Assembly (NCBI RefSeq): GCF_022748595.1
Contig: NZ_JALDSX010000039.1
Location: forward strand, 1 to 33,316
Source of the DNA: Brevibacterium sp. ZH18
GTDB taxonomy: Bacteria; Actinomycetota; Actinomycetes; Actinomycetales; Brevibacteriaceae
Direction of reading: 5' to 3'
DNA: 33,316 bases
The notes beneath the pieces were generated by a model. The model had not been told where the DNA came from. It was given only the letters and a program-made list of their open reading frames with translations, and searched no databases. Shown one piece after another: positions 32,526 to 33,316 of the stretch; positions within the stretch are counted from its first letter, which is position 1; each line of letters starts with the position of its first letter. The position numbers were made by a program, and so were the translations under genes.

Positions 32526-33316
32526 GGCCAAGCCTACTTTCTCGACCCCTGACCTCACGACATTCTGCCGACTCAACACCCTCGACCTGACCTGTATCGG
32601 CCAGCACATCACCGGAGGCAAAGCCATCCTGGAATGCCGGCCCAACACTGCCGATGACTGGTGCCGACGGTGCGGTGGCCACGGGATCTTTCGCGATACC
32701 GTCGTCCGGCGTCTGGCCCACGAACCCTTCGGTCACCGACCGACCACGCTTCATCTTCGCCTCCGCCGTTACAAATGCGTCGAGTGCGGCCGCGTCTGGC
32801 GCCAAGACACCACTGCTGCGGCACCACCACGAGCGAAGATCTCTCGAACCGGCCTCGACTGGGCGCTGCGTGCTCTCGTCATCGACCACGACACCGTGTC
32901 CGTGATCGCAAGCAAACTCGCCGTGTCCTGGCACACCGCGAACTCCGCAATCCTCGCTGAAGGCCACAGGTTGTTGATCAACGACCCGACCCGTTTCGAC
33001 GGGGTCAGCGTCATAGGTGTCGACGAGCACGTATGGCGGCACACCCGACGTGGCGACAAGTACGTCACCGTCATCATCGACCTCACCCCGATCAGCCAGG
33101 CCACAGGCCCGGCACGGTTGCTCGACATGGTGCCCGGCACGGTTGCTCGACATGGTGCCCGGACGGTCGAAACAAGTCTTCAAACAATGGCTGAAAGCCC
33201 GACCGAAAGACTGGCGTGATGGCATCGACGTCGTCGCGATGGACGGATTCTCCGGCTTCAAAACAGCCTCAGTTGAGGAACTGCCCGACGCTGTCGAAGT
33301 CATGGACCCCTTCCAC
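32524..33316 (+). pseudogene. ISL3-family transposase, frameshifted and cut by window edge
   Basis: DDE-type transposase of the ISL3 family. The N-terminal zinc-binding region is present (CRRCG, then CVECGRVWRQD), followed by a helix-turn-helix (VIASKLAVSWHTANSAI) and the first catalytic Asp in SVIGVDEHVWRHTRRGDKYVTVIIDLTP. At 33112-33161 a 25-base segment is tandemly duplicated, shifting the frame so translation ends at 33219. Without the extra copy the frame continues as GRSKQVFKQWLKARPKDW and then VVAMDGFSGFKTA, containing the second catalytic Asp, up to the window end. The element is thus probably inactive unless the duplication reverts. Confidence 0.9.
33112..33161 (+). repeat. Perfect 25-bp tandem duplication in the transposase
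   Basis: 33112-33136 and 33137-33161 are identical and adjacent. Because 25 is not a multiple of three, the duplication breaks the frame. Confidence 0.96.

Larger units (their letters stand above)
32402..33316 (+). mobile_element. ISL3-family insertion sequence (left end; right end outside window)
   Basis: The left terminus begins GGCTCTTCCGTAAAAG, typical of ISL3-family ends. A leader of 122 bases with a hairpin leads to the transposase. The element runs off the right edge of the window, so the right end and target duplication cannot be checked. Confidence 0.85.

Noticed and set aside
33112..33219. Programmed ribosomal frameshift in the ISL3 transposase
   Set aside because: The frame change is fully explained by a perfect 25-bp duplication and there is no slippery heptamer; ISL3 transposases are normally a single frame.

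Overview
The window looks like a chromosome segment of a high-GC Gram-positive bacterium (Actinomycetota). Its gene order, thrS–HIT ... yebC–ruvC ... ruvA–ruvB–yajC–secD–secF–rel ... glyoxalase II-like gene–hisS ... aspS–rarA, follows the conserved actinobacterial order known from Mycobacterium. A DUF222/HNH (13E12-type) gene, frequent GTG starts and many ATGA or TGATG gene overlaps fit this. Brevibacterium or a close relative is my best guess, but that is inference from overall flavour and not from a marker search.

Layout. 1–5538: thrS, a HIT-family (Ap4A phosphorylase-like) gene and an S9 prolyl-oligopeptidase form a tightly overlapping operon, followed by a doubtful small membrane protein and a Nudix hydrolase. 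5630–7016: yebC–ruvC. 7017–7545 holds no gene but carries a strong hairpin and an 18-bp minisatellite. 7546–9792: a DUF222/HNH endonuclease. 10089–11845: ruvA–ruvB. 11927–18465: yajC, an enlarged secD, secF and the bifunctional (p)ppGpp enzyme rel. 18644–20896 (minus): an AbiEi-antitoxin-like protein and a DUF349 protein. 21015–27189: MBL-fold hydrolase, hisS, a minus-strand ArsR/SmtB regulator, aspS and rarA.

From about 27656 to the right edge the character changes. A CPA2 (Kef-type) antiporter gene is cut off after 120 codons at what looks like the end of a mobile element. Less GC-rich DNA follows, with minus-strand genes: a HEPN-type DUF3644 protein with an intact R-x4-H motif, directly behind a Shedu-family (SduA, DUF4263) nuclease with an intact D...ExK site. 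A 5'-truncated gene remnant is coupled to the Shedu gene, next to a solitary ISL3-like end. Then come a small unknown protein, a secreted unknown protein and an ISL3-family element whose transposase is frameshifted by a 25-bp tandem duplication. This is most simply read as an anti-phage defence island built and trimmed by insertion sequences. The Shedu–HEPN pair is the best candidate for an under-described system.

A second theme is short tandem duplication. Perfect or near-perfect 20–25 bp direct duplications sit across the stop codons of ruvC, rel and hisS and inside the ISL3 transposase, and further short-period repeats occur in secD, the DUF222 gene and several intergenic regions. This suggests a lineage prone to replication slippage.
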